DNA of 64,000 bases from Chitinophagaceae bacterium. Lineage in GTDB: Bacteria > Bacteroidota > Bacteroidia > Chitinophagales > Chitinophagaceae. The stretch is from the NCBI GenBank assembly GCA_023957125.1, contig JAMLHL010000019.1, forward strand, positions 1-64,000, read 5' to 3'. A program made the translations under genes and the position numbers. This document shows positions 26,080-35,577 of the stretch, in pieces (position 1 is the stretch's first letter; each line of letters starts with the position of its first letter). The notes below the pieces were generated by a model. It was not told where the DNA came from. It worked only from the letters and a program-made list of their open reading frames with translations, and made no database searches.

Positions 26080-28746
26080 TTATACGCCCGCAATATCGCC
26101 ATACAGGGGGAACTGCATCCCGGCGGTTTCTTTAAACCCTTTGGGAAACAGCAACACATTGTCCGGCAAACTGTTGTCCACTTTTACCGGCAAAACAATA
26201 TCGCCTGAATGATAATTTATCCTGATCTTTTCCGCCCCGGACAATCCACTGCCCTGTAGCGCCTTTTCTGAAACTGATACGGCGGCTTCCGGGATCCGTT
26301 TTGCAACTGCCGGACTTAGAGCGCTCATCTCGCCGGAGCCAAAAATATCCCATGCCGGAAGAATTTCAAACCTGCCCTTACCCGCCGAAACAATATTCTC
26401 TTCAAAGACAGTTGCACCGTCTTCCTGAGGTTCAATCAATCGTATCCCCGGGTTACCGCCATGCAGTTCGCCCCCTACTTCAATCTGGTATTTATTGATA
26501 GACTGAATGGAATTCCATCCCGGCGACCAGTAATAGGGAATATCGGCAGAAGGCGGTTGCCCCTGGTATCCTTCCATGGTATAGCTTAGCGGGGAATCTT
26601 TATCCACCGGTGGTTTGGGTTCATGAACGCTTACGTTGGCGTTGATGGATGTGCGGCCGCTGAACCGGTGCGTTTGCCGCGGAATTCTTTGTGTGCCGAT
26701 CCTGTAATCAGCGGCGGGCGCCAGCGTTTTGATTTTGTCAAACGCGGGAATATGTTCCGCCATTTCCGAAACGATGGCGTCAAAGGGCCGGGCGTCCTCC
26801 GTGTTATGGATCATCATATCCAGCCAGGCCCAACTGCTTTTCATTTCATTCTTCGGCTGAAATACCTGGTAATACCGCTGGGCTCTTCCCTCATTGTTAA
26901 CGAGCGTTCCATCCGACTCCGCAAAAGTTCCCGCCGGAAGAATAAAATCAACTTCCGGGGTAGTCTGGTTTTCCAGGGTATCCAAAAGGATAGTCTTTTG
27001 ACAACGATTTAAGAATCCGGTCGCCGTATTTTTGTCGGTTCTGTAAAACAGATCGGTTTCCAGCACCACCGCCGTGATATCATTTTCTTTCGCTACCCGG
27101 TCTGCCGCTTCCTCCAGGGCGCCTGCAGCCCCCATCATGGACAATCCCATTGAGTTGGCTTCAGGAACCGCAAAAACAAGCCCCGGTTCCTTTCCGGCTT
27201 CCTTTAAGGCGCCGGCAATAGAGGCCGCCACCCTGATGATGGCTTTACTCATCATCCCGGTACCGGAAACGATCAAAGGCTTTTGGGAACTGCTCAATGC
27301 TTTTGCCGTTGCGGAGGCGAAACCCGTCTCCTCATCATGGTTCGCCAGTCCCTGCTCTCCCTTGCGGATATGCGCCGCGATCTTTTTTCCAAGCGATACA
27401 AGGCTGGAAGTATCGCCATGAAAGCTTGAAGTGGCTATGTCTTCTAATTTGGTGGCGTAAGGGGTGGCTACGAAGAACGGACCGGTTTCTCCCTGCACCA
27501 CTTCCCGGATAGCCGCGTCATTCCATGTTTGTATCCGTAATGCATAGGCTTTTTCCCGGGGCAGGTTTTTTGCCGCCTGCCGGAGAGACAGTGCGATCCT
27601 CGGTGCAGCATTAGTAAGATCTTCACCAAGTATAAAGATGGTATCGTAAGATTCAATTTCTTTCAGGGAGGGCGTTTTTACTTTCCCGTTTTGTAAAACC
27701 TCCAATACGGTGTTCACGGCGCCGGCTTCCGTACCGGGTATCCCCTGGTAAAAATTTTCGGCGCCCACCAATTGCTTCAGCATGAAGTTGGATTCCAGAG
27801 ATGCTCTCGGGGAGCCGATCCCGATCATCTTAGGACTGGAAGCCAAATGCTTTCTTACCGATGCAAAAGCTTCCGGCCCGGAGGTGTTTTCTTTTTGTGC
27901 AGCCCTGGTCAGTCTCTTTTCATCGTTTACATATTCGTAACCAAAGCGGCCGCGGTCGCAAAGGAAATAACCGTTCACGTCACCGTTGTAGCGGGTCATT
28001 ATCCGCCGGAGTCCGCCATATCTTTCCGAAGCAAGGGTATTGCAACCCACCGAGCACTGATGGCATACGGAGGGTGCGCTGGTCAGATCCCATTTACGGG
28101 TATAATGTTTGTGCAGGGTTTTGTCGGTAAATACGCCTGTGGGACATACTTCCACCAGGTTGCCGCTGAATTCACTTTCGAGCGTTCCGGATTCACTCCT
28201 GCCAAAATATACCCTTCCGCTGGAAGCGAAAACGCCAAAATCTTTTCCACCTGCATAATCATTGTAAAAGCGCACGCAACGATAACACTGGATACAGCGG
28301 TTCATTTCGTGCTTGATAAAAGGACCCAGGTCCTGGTTGAGATGGGTTCTCTTTTTAAAGCGGTAGCGGCGGTAATTATGCCCGCTCATCACCGTCATAT
28401 CCTGGAGATGACATTCCCCGCCTTCGTCACACACGGGGCAGTCGTGCGGGTGGTTGATCATTAAAGCTTCAATATTCCCCGCCCGGAAGTCTTTGGATTT
28501 TTGATCCAGGATAGAGATCCGGGTACCTTCATTGGCATCCAGCATACAGGCCATCGTCAGTTTACCCCTGGTATCATTCTCATCACGGTATTGGGTAACC
28601 GCGCACTGGCGACAGGCGCCTACCGAATGCATGGCAGGGTGCCAGCAGAAATATGTAAGATCCATTCCCAGGGAAAGACATACTTCCAGCATGTTTTTTC
28701 CATTGGGAACTTCATATTCTTTATTATCAATAAATACTTTAGCCAT
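26080..28746 (-). CDS. nuoG: NADH-quinone oxidoreductase subunit G
   Basis: An 888-residue iron-sulfur subunit of the molybdopterin oxidoreductase superfamily. The N-terminus has the 2Fe-2S ligands (CWHPAMHSVGACRQC), the HDCPVCDEGGEC cluster with a His ligand, and CIQCYRC. The next motif, CHQCSVGC followed about 28 residues later by Cys in YFLCDRGR, fits the extra N7 4Fe-4S site found in some bacterial NuoG proteins. The rest is the large catalytic-like domain that has lost molybdenum function. Confidence 0.94.
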   Translation of the reverse strand: MAKVFIDNKEYEVPNGKNMLEVCLSLGMDLTYFCWHPAMHSVGACRQCAVTQYRDENDTRGKLTMACMLDANEGTRISILDQKSKDFRAGNIEALMINHPHDCPVCDEGGECHLQDMTVMSGHNYRRYRFKKRTHLNQDLGPFIKHEMNRCIQCYRCVRFYNDYAGGKDFGVFASSGRVYFGRSESGTLESEFSGNLVEVCPTGVFTDKTLHKHYTRKWDLTSAPSVCHQCSVGCNTLASERYGGLRRIMTRYNGDVNGYFLCDRGRFGYEYVNDEKRLTRAAQKENTSGPEAFASVRKHLASSPKMIGIGSPRASLESNFMLKQLVGAENFYQGIPGTEAGAVNTVLEVLQNGKVKTPSLKEIESYDTIFILGEDLTNAAPRIALSLRQAAKNLPREKAYALRIQTWNDAAIREVVQGETGPFFVATPYATKLEDIATSSFHGDTSSLVSLGKKIAAHIRKGEQGLANHDEETGFASATAKALSSSQKPLIVSGTGMMSKAIIRVAASIAGALKEAGKEPGLVFAVPEANSMGLSMMGAAGALEEAADRVAKENDITAVVLETDLFYRTDKNTATGFLNRCQKTILLDTLENQTTPEVDFILPAGTFAESDGTLVNNEGRAQRYYQVFQPKNEMKSSWAWLDMMIHNTEDARPFDAIVSEMAEHIPAFDKIKTLAPAADYRIGTQRIPRQTHRFSGRTSINANVSVHEPKPPVDKDSPLSYTMEGYQGQPPSADIPYYWSPGWNSIQSINKYQIEVGGELHGGNPGIRLIEPQEDGATVFEENIVSAGKGRFEILPAWDIFGSGEMSALSPAVAKRIPEAAVSVSEKALQGSGLSGAEKIRINYHSGDIVLPVKVDNSLPDNVLLFPKGFKETAGMQFPLYGDIAGV

Positions 28747-28770
28747 AGCCGTTATTTTTCATTGCAGGTA

Positions 28771-30048
28771 TCAGTTGTGGTACTTGCAACGGTGTGTATT
28801 GATATGTTCGTCAAAATCTTCCCGGAAATATTTCAAAGCGCTTTGCAGGGGCTCCATAGCTCCGGGCGCCAAAGCGCAAAACGTATTTCCCGGCGCGTTA
28901 TAATGCGTCTGGAAAGTCAGGTGATCAATATCTTCCGGTTTACCTTTTCCTTCTTCCAGGGCCAGTAATATTTTTGCCGTCCAGGGCAGTCCTTCCCGGC
29001 ACGGGGTACACCAGCCGCAGGATTCCTGGGCGAAAAAGTTTTCCAGGTTCAGGCACATCCCTATGGGGCAGGTTTTGTCGTCCATTACAATGATGGTGCC
29101 CGTTCCCATACGGCTTCCGGCCTTGGCCACGCTTTCGAAATCCATTTTTATATCCATGTGGTCTGGGGTAAGAAAATCGGTAGAAGCTCCGCCGGGTAAT
29201 AAGCCGCGGAGTTGATAACCTTCCAGCATTCCTCCGGCGTGTTCTTCAAAGATCTCTCCTAAGGTGGTACCTAAAGGTAATTCCCAGATCGCGGGGCGCT
29301 TTACTTTTCCGCTTGCGCCATATAGCTTGGTGCCACCGCCGCCTTCCGACCTGCTTAAGGAAATATACCATTCCGCACCTTTAGCGAGAATATGGGGGAT
29401 ATTGCAGAAAGTTTCTACGTTGTTGACGATAGTGGGTTTCCCAAACAAACCGCTCACCTGGGGAAAAGGCGGTTTGTTGCGCGGGTTGGCGCGTTTTCCT
29501 TCGAGGGCGTTCAACAAAGCGGTTTCCTCACCGCAGATATATCTTCCCACACTGGTATGGAGATCCATATCCAGGTTGAAACCGCTGCCCATGATGTTAT
29601 TCCCCAGATACCCGGCCTGGTAGGCTTCCTGCAGGGCGCGGGTGATCCGGTCTGCCGCTTCGTGATAGGCCCATCTCAAAAAAATAAAACTCATGCCGGC
29701 GCCAATGGCATAGGCGCTGATGATCATTCCTTCAATCAGTTGGTGGGGATTTCCTTCAATCAGCAGGCGGTCCTTAAAAGTGCCGGGCTCCATCTCATCG
29801 CCGTTGGCAACGATGTATTTGGGTGTAGGCGCATTGTCGCCCATGGGTACAAAACTCCATTTTACACCGGTAGGGAAGCCGGCTCCGCCGCGGCCGCGCA
29901 ACTTGGAGTCTTTCACGGCGTTCATCACATCCGCGGGCGACATTTTCAGTGCATTTCTTAATCCCTGATAACCGCCAACCGCTTCATATTCTTTAAGGGA
30001 TAAGGCGGTGCCGTCTTGTTTGATATGTTCTGTTAATGGTCTTTCCAT
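28771..30048 (-). CDS. nuoF: NADH-quinone oxidoreductase subunit F
   Basis: A 425-residue subunit that oxidises NADH through FMN. The glycine-rich NADH/FMN sites are GRGGAGFPTGVKWSF and YICGEETALLNALEG. The N3 cluster ligands are in ESCGWCTPCREG plus a C-terminal Cys in NTFCALAPGA. It starts five bases after nuoE. Confidence 0.95.
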   Translation of the reverse strand: MERPLTEHIKQDGTALSLKEYEAVGGYQGLRNALKMSPADVMNAVKDSKLRGRGGAGFPTGVKWSFVPMGDNAPTPKYIVANGDEMEPGTFKDRLLIEGNPHQLIEGMIISAYAIGAGMSFIFLRWAYHEAADRITRALQEAYQAGYLGNNIMGSGFNLDMDLHTSVGRYICGEETALLNALEGKRANPRNKPPFPQVSGLFGKPTIVNNVETFCNIPHILAKGAEWYISLSRSEGGGGTKLYGASGKVKRPAIWELPLGTTLGEIFEEHAGGMLEGYQLRGLLPGGASTDFLTPDHMDIKMDFESVAKAGSRMGTGTIIVMDDKTCPIGMCLNLENFFAQESCGWCTPCREGLPWTAKILLALEEGKGKPEDIDHLTFQTHYNAPGNTFCALAPGAMEPLQSALKYFREDFDEHINTHRCKYHN

Positions 30049-30053
30049 TTTTA

Positions 30054-30533
30054 TTATTCGTATTTAGCCAGGATTGCATCCAGGGTTTCAGGCTTTAAGT
30101 CGCGGTACAGATCTTTATCAATGATCATAGCCGGGGCATGATCACAGGTGCCCAGGCAGGGGATCGGTAAAAAAGTATAACGGTCGTCTTTGGTGGTTTG
30201 CCCGAAATCAATCTGCAATTTTTCTTTCAGCGCCTTATAAATTCCTTCATACCCCATGATATAGCAACTGACGCTGTTGCACAGATATACCACATGCCTG
30301 CCTACCGGTCTCCTGAAAATGATGTTGTAAAAAGTGGCTACACTGTCTATTTCATGAGGGCTCATTTCCAGGATAGGAGCCAATTCCTGCAGCGCCTGAT
30401 CGGACACCCAGCGATTGTATTTTTGCACTACTTTTAATGCGTCTATGCACGCCGCCTGCTTATGGGGCAGGTGATGGAACAACTGTTCAATTTCCTGCCT
30501 TGCTTCATTTGATATTACTTGTTCGGTAGCCAT
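30054..30533 (-). CDS. nuoE: NADH-quinone oxidoreductase subunit E
   Basis: A 159-residue thioredoxin-like 2Fe-2S subunit (cluster N1a). The four ligands are seen in CNSVSC and CLGTC, in the expected order. It lies 15 bases after the fused nuoCD gene and next to nuoF, its partner in the NADH-oxidising module. Confidence 0.94.
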   Translation of the reverse strand: MATEQVISNEARQEIEQLFHHLPHKQAACIDALKVVQKYNRWVSDQALQELAPILEMSPHEIDSVATFYNIIFRRPVGRHVVYLCNSVSCYIMGYEGIYKALKEKLQIDFGQTTKDDRYTFLPIPCLGTCDHAPAMIIDKDLYRDLKPETLDAILAKYE

Positions 30534-30548
30534 TCCAATTTAATATTT

Positions 30549-32300
30549 TTATCTGTCAATATCCGACAACACAAAATCCACGCTTCCCAATATAGCCATT
30601 AAATCTGCGATCGTGTATCCCTTACTGTAATGAGGAACAAATTGCACATGCGGAAAGCTGGGGGTGCGGATACGGGTGCGATAAGAAGTGGTGCTGCCGT
30701 CGCTTACCAGGTAGTACCCGTTGTTGCCCTTGCTGGATTCCACACAACAAAACCCTTCATTGGCCGGGATCACCGGTCCCCAGGTTACATTCACAAAGTG
30801 GTTGATCAGGGTTTCAATATCGTACATGGTCCGTTTCTTATCCGCAGGTGTCGTAAGCGGGTGGTGGGATTTATAATCCCCCGCGGGCATATTATTCAAA
30901 CACTGCTCAATAATGCGGATACTTTGCCGCATTTCCTCCACGTGTATCCAGGCGCGGTCGTAGCAGTCGCCGTTGGCAGCTACCGGCACTTCAAACTCAA
31001 ACTGATCGTATCCCGAATAGGGTTGCTTCTTCCTGAAATCCCATTCCAGCCCGGTGGCTCTTAAGCCGGGGCCGGTAACGCCCCAGTCAATCGCTTCTTC
31101 CGTATTGTACACGCCTATGCCCACAGTTCTGGCTTTGAAGATGCGATTCTTCATTACCATTTTATCGTATTCTTTCAACCGCGGCGGCAGATATTTTACA
31201 AAATCTCTTACCAGTTCTTCCCAGCCTTCGGGCAAATCCTGGGCCACCCCGCCAATCCTGAACCAGTTGGGGTGCATCCGGTCTCCGCAAATCGCTTCAA
31301 TGATGCCGAAAAGCTTTTCCCTGTCGTAAAAAGTAAGGAACACCGGCGTCATCATCCCCAAATCCTGCGCGAAAGTTCCGTACCAAACCAGGTGGCTCGA
31401 AATGCGGAAGAGTTCGCCCAGCATGATGCGGATCACCTTTGCCCGGTCGGGAATGTCTATTCCGCCCATTTTTTCCACGGCCATCACATAAGGCAGGTTG
31501 TTCAAAACGCCGCTCAGGTATTCCACCCGGTCGGTATAAGGAATATAAGTATGCCAGGACTGCCGCTCTCCCATTTTTTCGGCGCCCCGGTGGTGAAAAC
31601 CGATATCGGGTACTATGTTTACGATGGACTCGCCATCCATCTGTAAGATCAACCTTAAAATACCGTGTGTACCCGGATGCTGGGGCCCCAGGTTCAGGAA
31701 CATGAAGTCTTCATTATCCTTTGAATGAGCACTCAGCCCCCACTCTTCCGGTTTAAATTGCAGGATATCCTGCTGTTCCAGCATCTGCGCTTCGGGCAGT
31801 TTGAACTGTCCCATTTCCGTGGCTCTTGCAGGATGTTGTTTTTGAAGAGGATGACCTTCCCAGTAGCGGGGCATCAGGATCCTCGAAAGATGCGGATGTC
31901 CTTCAAAATTAACGCCAAACATATCATACACCTCTCTTTCATACCAGTTGGCAGACGACCATACCGTAGTGATAGTGGGGATAGAAGGCTGTTCTTCCGT
32001 GAGCCCCACTTTGAGGCGTAAAAACCGGTTTCCTGAAAAAGAAAGTAAATGATAAACGATGGTGAACCGGCTCTCCGGCTGTCCCTGCCGGTTCGTTCTG
32101 GCCTGCTCATCTATTGCTGTGAGGTCGTAAAGAAATTTAAATTGTAACCCGGCCTCGTTTTTCAGGAAACCCAACACAGGCACGATGTAATCTTTGCTGA
32201 TCCAAAAAGTGGGAAACTCATCCCTGGTGGGTTGTTCATATAATAAAGCTTCCGGGAAGCGGATCTTTATTTTTTCACCAATGTCGTCGTAACCTGGCAT
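30549..32300 (-). CDS. nuoCD: Fused NADH-quinone oxidoreductase subunits C and D
   Basis: A 583-residue protein joining NuoC (about residues 1-165, with the signature YEREVYDMFGVNFEGHPHL) to NuoD (about 190-583, starting FMFLNLGPQHPGTHG). The NuoD part carries the quinone-site His of the HPGTHG motif and ends with SVDFVLSDIDR. The fusion is uninterrupted. NuoCD fusions are known in enteric bacteria and in some Bacteroidota. Together with NuoB it forms the connecting module of complex I. Confidence 0.94.
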   Translation of the reverse strand: MPGYDDIGEKIKIRFPEALLYEQPTRDEFPTFWISKDYIVPVLGFLKNEAGLQFKFLYDLTAIDEQARTNRQGQPESRFTIVYHLLSFSGNRFLRLKVGLTEEQPSIPTITTVWSSANWYEREVYDMFGVNFEGHPHLSRILMPRYWEGHPLQKQHPARATEMGQFKLPEAQMLEQQDILQFKPEEWGLSAHSKDNEDFMFLNLGPQHPGTHGILRLILQMDGESIVNIVPDIGFHHRGAEKMGERQSWHTYIPYTDRVEYLSGVLNNLPYVMAVEKMGGIDIPDRAKVIRIMLGELFRISSHLVWYGTFAQDLGMMTPVFLTFYDREKLFGIIEAICGDRMHPNWFRIGGVAQDLPEGWEELVRDFVKYLPPRLKEYDKMVMKNRIFKARTVGIGVYNTEEAIDWGVTGPGLRATGLEWDFRKKQPYSGYDQFEFEVPVAANGDCYDRAWIHVEEMRQSIRIIEQCLNNMPAGDYKSHHPLTTPADKKRTMYDIETLINHFVNVTWGPVIPANEGFCCVESSKGNNGYYLVSDGSTTSYRTRIRTPSFPHVQFVPHYSKGYTIADLMAILGSVDFVLSDIDR

Positions 32301-32361
32301 ATTTATAATTTCCTCTTTTAAATTTAAAAACAGGGTATTTATCCTGGTAATTATATAATGA

Positions 32362-33000
32362 TCACACGTGATCCGGGGGTCTTATCTCCGTCATCTTCTT
32401 TCTTTCTTCCCGTTTCTTATCCCGCATGGATGGCATTTCAGGCCTAACGATCCCCTGGGGGCCGATCACCCAGTTCAGAGGGCGTTTTTCCTGTCCCACC
32501 TTATCCCTTAGCATCACTATCCCTTCCAGGAAGGCGTCCGGACGGGGCGGACACCCGGGAACATATACGTCCACAGGCATAAACTTATCCACGCCCTGTA
32601 CCACACTATATATATCGTACATTCCTCCCGAAGAAGCGCAGGCGCCCATTGCTATTACCCAGCGGGGCGCCATCATCTGTTCGTATAATTTGCGGATAAT
32701 CGGTGCCATTTTGATAAACACCGTTCCAGCTACTACCATCATATCCGCTTCACGGGGAGTACCGCGGATCACTTCCGCTCCAAACCGGGATACGTCATAT
32801 TTACTGGTAATACTGGTTGCCATCTCCACATAGCAGCAGCTTAGCCCGAAGTTAAAAGGCCATACAGAATTCTTTCTGCCCCAATTGACCATAGATTCCA
32901 TGGTGGTCAGCACTACCGATTGCTGCACAGCTTCCTGCATAGAACTGGTACCATTAATATTATTTACCGGGTCATTGGCTCTGGTGGTCCACCATTTCAT
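32362..33000 (-). CDS. nuoB: NADH-quinone oxidoreductase subunit B
   Basis: A 212-residue subunit carrying the terminal N2 cluster. The tandem cysteines are in FGLSCCYVEM, with further ligands in MGACASSGG and PGCPPRPDA. The C-terminal extension after about residue 180 is basic and longer than in many homologues. It overlaps nuoA by four bases. Confidence 0.94.
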   Translation of the reverse strand: MKWWTTRANDPVNNINGTSSMQEAVQQSVVLTTMESMVNWGRKNSVWPFNFGLSCCYVEMATSITSKYDVSRFGAEVIRGTPREADMMVVAGTVFIKMAPIIRKLYEQMMAPRWVIAMGACASSGGMYDIYSVVQGVDKFMPVDVYVPGCPPRPDAFLEGIVMLRDKVGQEKRPLNWVIGPQGIVRPEMPSMRDKKREERKKMTEIRPPDHV

Positions 33001-33470
33001 GTTGTTAGGGTTTTATTTTCCGGTGAACGTTCACCTGTGATCTTATAAGGTTCCGATTTAAAACGCTCGTGGTATCGCTTTAATATTTTTTTGCCCGAAG
33101 GTCCAAAATCCAGCGCTCCGATTTTCCACTCGTAGATCAATACCGCCACCAACAATCCGATAAAAGTAGCGATTGCAATATATCCCGCCCAACCCAGCGC
33201 CTTTGCATTGATGGCCCATGCCACAATGAAAACCACTTCAAGGTCGAAGATGACAAAAAACATGGCAAGAATGTAAAAATGGACGGGGAATTTAAATCGT
33301 GCATCCCCGGTTTCGTTGATCCCCGATTCATACACGGTATCGGTAGCGGTTTCCTTATGCCGTTCCCCTAAAAAATAGGGTACGATCAGCATAACAGCTA
33401 CCAATAATACTACCCCCCCGGCATACACAAGGAGCGGCCATAAAGAAGCTAATGATTCGGTTTCACGCAT
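32997..33470 (-). CDS. nuoA: NADH-quinone oxidoreductase subunit A
   Basis: A 157-residue membrane subunit with three helices and the conserved YESGI(N)...RF.V.FY.LAMFFVIFDLEVVF pattern, whose acidic residues line the quinone entrance. It is the first gene of the nuo operon, and the upstream 650 bases have no gene. No clear TAnnTTTG promoter was found directly upstream. Confidence 0.93.
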   Translation of the reverse strand: MRETESLASLWPLLVYAGGVVLLVAVMLIVPYFLGERHKETATDTVYESGINETGDARFKFPVHFYILAMFFVIFDLEVVFIVAWAINAKALGWAGYIAIATFIGLLVAVLIYEWKIGALDFGPSGKKILKRYHERFKSEPYKITGERSPENKTLTT

Positions 33471-33880
33471 GTGTTATTTGTTTTAACTGCGGAAAAAACA
33501 TGTTTTTGCTGTTCTGAAAATTAGTCTCACTGCCTGTCAAAAATGACAAAGAGAAAAGGTTTTTTAAACCCGCTGTCATGCACTACAATGAACTTTGAGG
33601 TTGTCTGTAAAAAACTGTTTTTCACTAACACGCCAAGATACCGGCTTTCACAACGTATTGGTTTCGTGAATCTTAGGATCTTCATGCCTCGTTGGTGAAA
33701 TCAATATGCACCCCTTTTGAGACAACCTCATAATTTGGGCACCAAGGTACACAAAAAGTTGAAATAAAAAATTCTGTACCCGAATAGATTTGTATATTCC
33801 ACTACGCTTGCTTCGATTGATGTGCTTTATAGCAATGGCAGGAAAGAACAAGAAGAAGTATACCAGATAAAAACCTTCCT
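33471..33880. other. Intergenic stretch upstream of nuoA
   Basis: No gene is supported here. The sequence should contain the nuo operon promoter on the minus strand, but I find no match to the Bacteroidota consensus. The rest is AT-rich with low-complexity A and T runs. Confidence 0.5.
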
Positions 33881-34110
33881 CATTCTCTGCGCCTCTGTGT
33901 GCAACTTTTCCCACGCTAAGACGCAAAGACGCTAAGTCTTTTTTGATTACAAATCTGATCCTAAGAAACTCTTCCCATTCTCTGCACCTCTGCGTGCAAG
34001 TTTTCCCCACGCCAAGACGCAAAGACGCTAAGTCTTTTTTGATTACAAATCTGATCCTAAGAAACTCTTCCCATTCTCTGCGCCTCTACGCCTCTGCGTG
34101 CCACCTTTCT
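33881..34110. repeat. Tandem 95/96-base repeat, about 2.4 copies
   Basis: Units start at 33881, 33976 and 34072, each opening CATTCTCTGC. Each full unit contains CACGC(T/C)AAGACGCAAAGACG, then CTAAGTCTTTTTTGATTAC and CTGATCCTAAGAAACTCTTC; the third copy is cut short. The GCCTCTGCGTGC and CACGC-AAGACGCAAAGACGC parts are loosely complementary, so each unit can fold. Sequence of this type is dispersed in many Bacteroidota genomes. Confidence 0.85.
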
Positions 34111-34124
34111 CACACCAGAACAAC

Positions 34125-34556
34125 CTAATCCTTTTTGCGAAACCACAGGTAGTCCAAAGATATCCTTCCCGGACCGGTGAAACTAAGTGCAATAAAAGTG
34201 AAAAGATACAGGAAGCGAAGCTCCAGGATATTAAACCCGTCTCCCACTATAAATGCATGGAACACGAAAATGACTATGAAGTTGATCGTTAAGATAATGG
34301 TGGCGATCCGGGAAAACAAGCCGACGATCAATAAGATGGCACAGATACCTTCCGCAAATCCCGCCAGATGGAAGGATAATCCGGTGCCGATACCAATCGG
34401 ATCCATAAATTGTATTTCCTGCCCGCTGAAAATAACGGACAGCTTCCCGGCACCATGACCATAAAGCAGGATAATCCCGAAAATCAAACGCAGGATAAGC
34501 AGCCCTATGTCGTTGCTATGGCTCCAGTTTCTGGTCAGAAAGTTCTTAACATTCAT
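34125..34556 (-). CDS. DoxX family membrane protein
   Basis: A 143-residue protein with four hydrophobic helices, fitting the DoxX family (PF07681). The first helix region LLILRLIFGIILLYGHGAGKL and the following GLSFHLAGFAEGICAILLIVG show the family pattern with conserved Arg, Gly and Glu. Members act in thiosulfate oxidation or redox stress in other organisms; no specific role can be given here. It is divergent from the phosphodiesterase gene. Confidence 0.8.
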   Translation of the reverse strand: MNVKNFLTRNWSHSNDIGLLILRLIFGIILLYGHGAGKLSVIFSGQEIQFMDPIGIGTGLSFHLAGFAEGICAILLIVGLFSRIATIILTINFIVIFVFHAFIVGDGFNILELRFLYLFTFIALSFTGPGRISLDYLWFRKKD

Positions 34557-34742
34557 AACAGGTCAATTTTGATGAAAGAATACCATAATAATAAGATATT
34601 TTTTAATAAATTACAAATAATACTCCAGCAGGCTCATTTCAAATTTTCTCACCAAAAGCGGCGCAGGGAGATATGACAACACCGTATGTCGAAAAATCAA
34701 TATCTTGAGAAAGTTTATTGTTTATCCTTTTAAGATCAAACC

Positions 34743-35552
34743 ATGCCACGTTTTTTACTGCCACTTTTGCTGATCTCAATGCTGCCGGCTTTTTTTTCCT
34801 GCGCAGGCAATCAAACCATGCAGGAGCCTGAGAAGGATCGCCTCATTATCATGACCTATAATGTTCACCATTGCAATCCTCCGGGAAAACCGGGGGTTAT
34901 TGACGTGGAGGCCATCGCCACGGTGATCAAACAGGAAGGGGCAACCGTAGTGGCCGTACAGGAAGTGGATGTAAATACCCACAGGAGCGGCAAGATCAAT
35001 GAAGCCGAACAGTTAGCCCAAAAAGCGGGTTACCCGTATTATCATTTTGGTAAAGCCATGGATTATGACGGTGGGCAATATGGGGTGCTGATCCTGTCCA
35101 AATACCCATTGTCCGATACCCAGACCTATGCCCTTCCCATGAATGAGCCCGGCAAATTTGAGCAGCGGGTACTTGCGGCGGCAACCCTGTCCTTACCCGA
35201 AGGGAAACAGATCCGTTTTGGTTGCACACACCTGGAAGCTTTCAATAAAGAAAGTCGCTTATTACAGATCAAAGAGATCAGCCGTATCGCGGAGGAAAGC
35301 GCCATCCCCTTTATTGTGGCAGGAGATCTCAACGCAATCGCAGGCAGCGAGGTAATTGATGTGCTGGATGCACAGTTTACCCGAACCTGCGATGATTGTC
35401 CCGCCACCTTTGGGGAAGACGGCAATACCGGGGCTATTGATTTTATCGCTTTCCAACCCCGGGATGCCTTTGACGTCTTATCGCACCGGGTAATACAAGA
35501 TAACGAAGCCTCGGATCACATGCCGGTAATAGCCAACCTGCAATTCCGGTAA
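34743..35552 (+). CDS. Endonuclease/exonuclease/phosphatase family lipoprotein
   Basis: A 269-residue predicted lipoprotein (lipobox ending at Cys20 in AFFSCAG) with an EEP fold. Motifs in order are MTYNVHH with the metal-site Asn, VAVQEVD with the metal-ligand Glu, VAGDLNA and the C-terminal SDHMPV with the catalytic Asp-His. Such exported EEP proteins usually hydrolyse phosphodiesters, for example lipids or nucleic acids. The substrate is unknown. It probably shares a transcript with the GH16 gene 25 bases downstream, beside the polysaccharide locus. Confidence 0.85.
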   Translation: MPRFLLPLLLISMLPAFFSCAGNQTMQEPEKDRLIIMTYNVHHCNPPGKPGVIDVEAIATVIKQEGATVVAVQEVDVNTHRSGKINEAEQLAQKAGYPYYHFGKAMDYDGGQYGVLILSKYPLSDTQTYALPMNEPGKFEQRVLAAATLSLPEGKQIRFGCTHLEAFNKESRLLQIKEISRIAEESAIPFIVAGDLNAIAGSEVIDVLDAQFTRTCDDCPATFGEDGNTGAIDFIAFQPRDAFDVLSHRVIQDNEASDHMPVIANLQFR

Positions 35553-35577
35553 TCTTTTCTCCCTAAAAAATTCAATA

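Noticed and set aside
27772..28464. 230-codon plus-strand open frame
   Set aside because: It lies fully antisense to the well-supported iron-sulfur part of nuoG.
33648..34022. 124-codon minus-strand open frame in the nuoA-doxX gap
   Set aside because: It covers the tandem repeat and gives no recognisable domain. Such frames arise often from dispersed Bacteroidota repeats.
33881..34110. Possible CRISPR array
   Set aside because: The repeat unit is 95/96 bases with no separate variable spacers and no cas genes; it is a simple tandem duplication.
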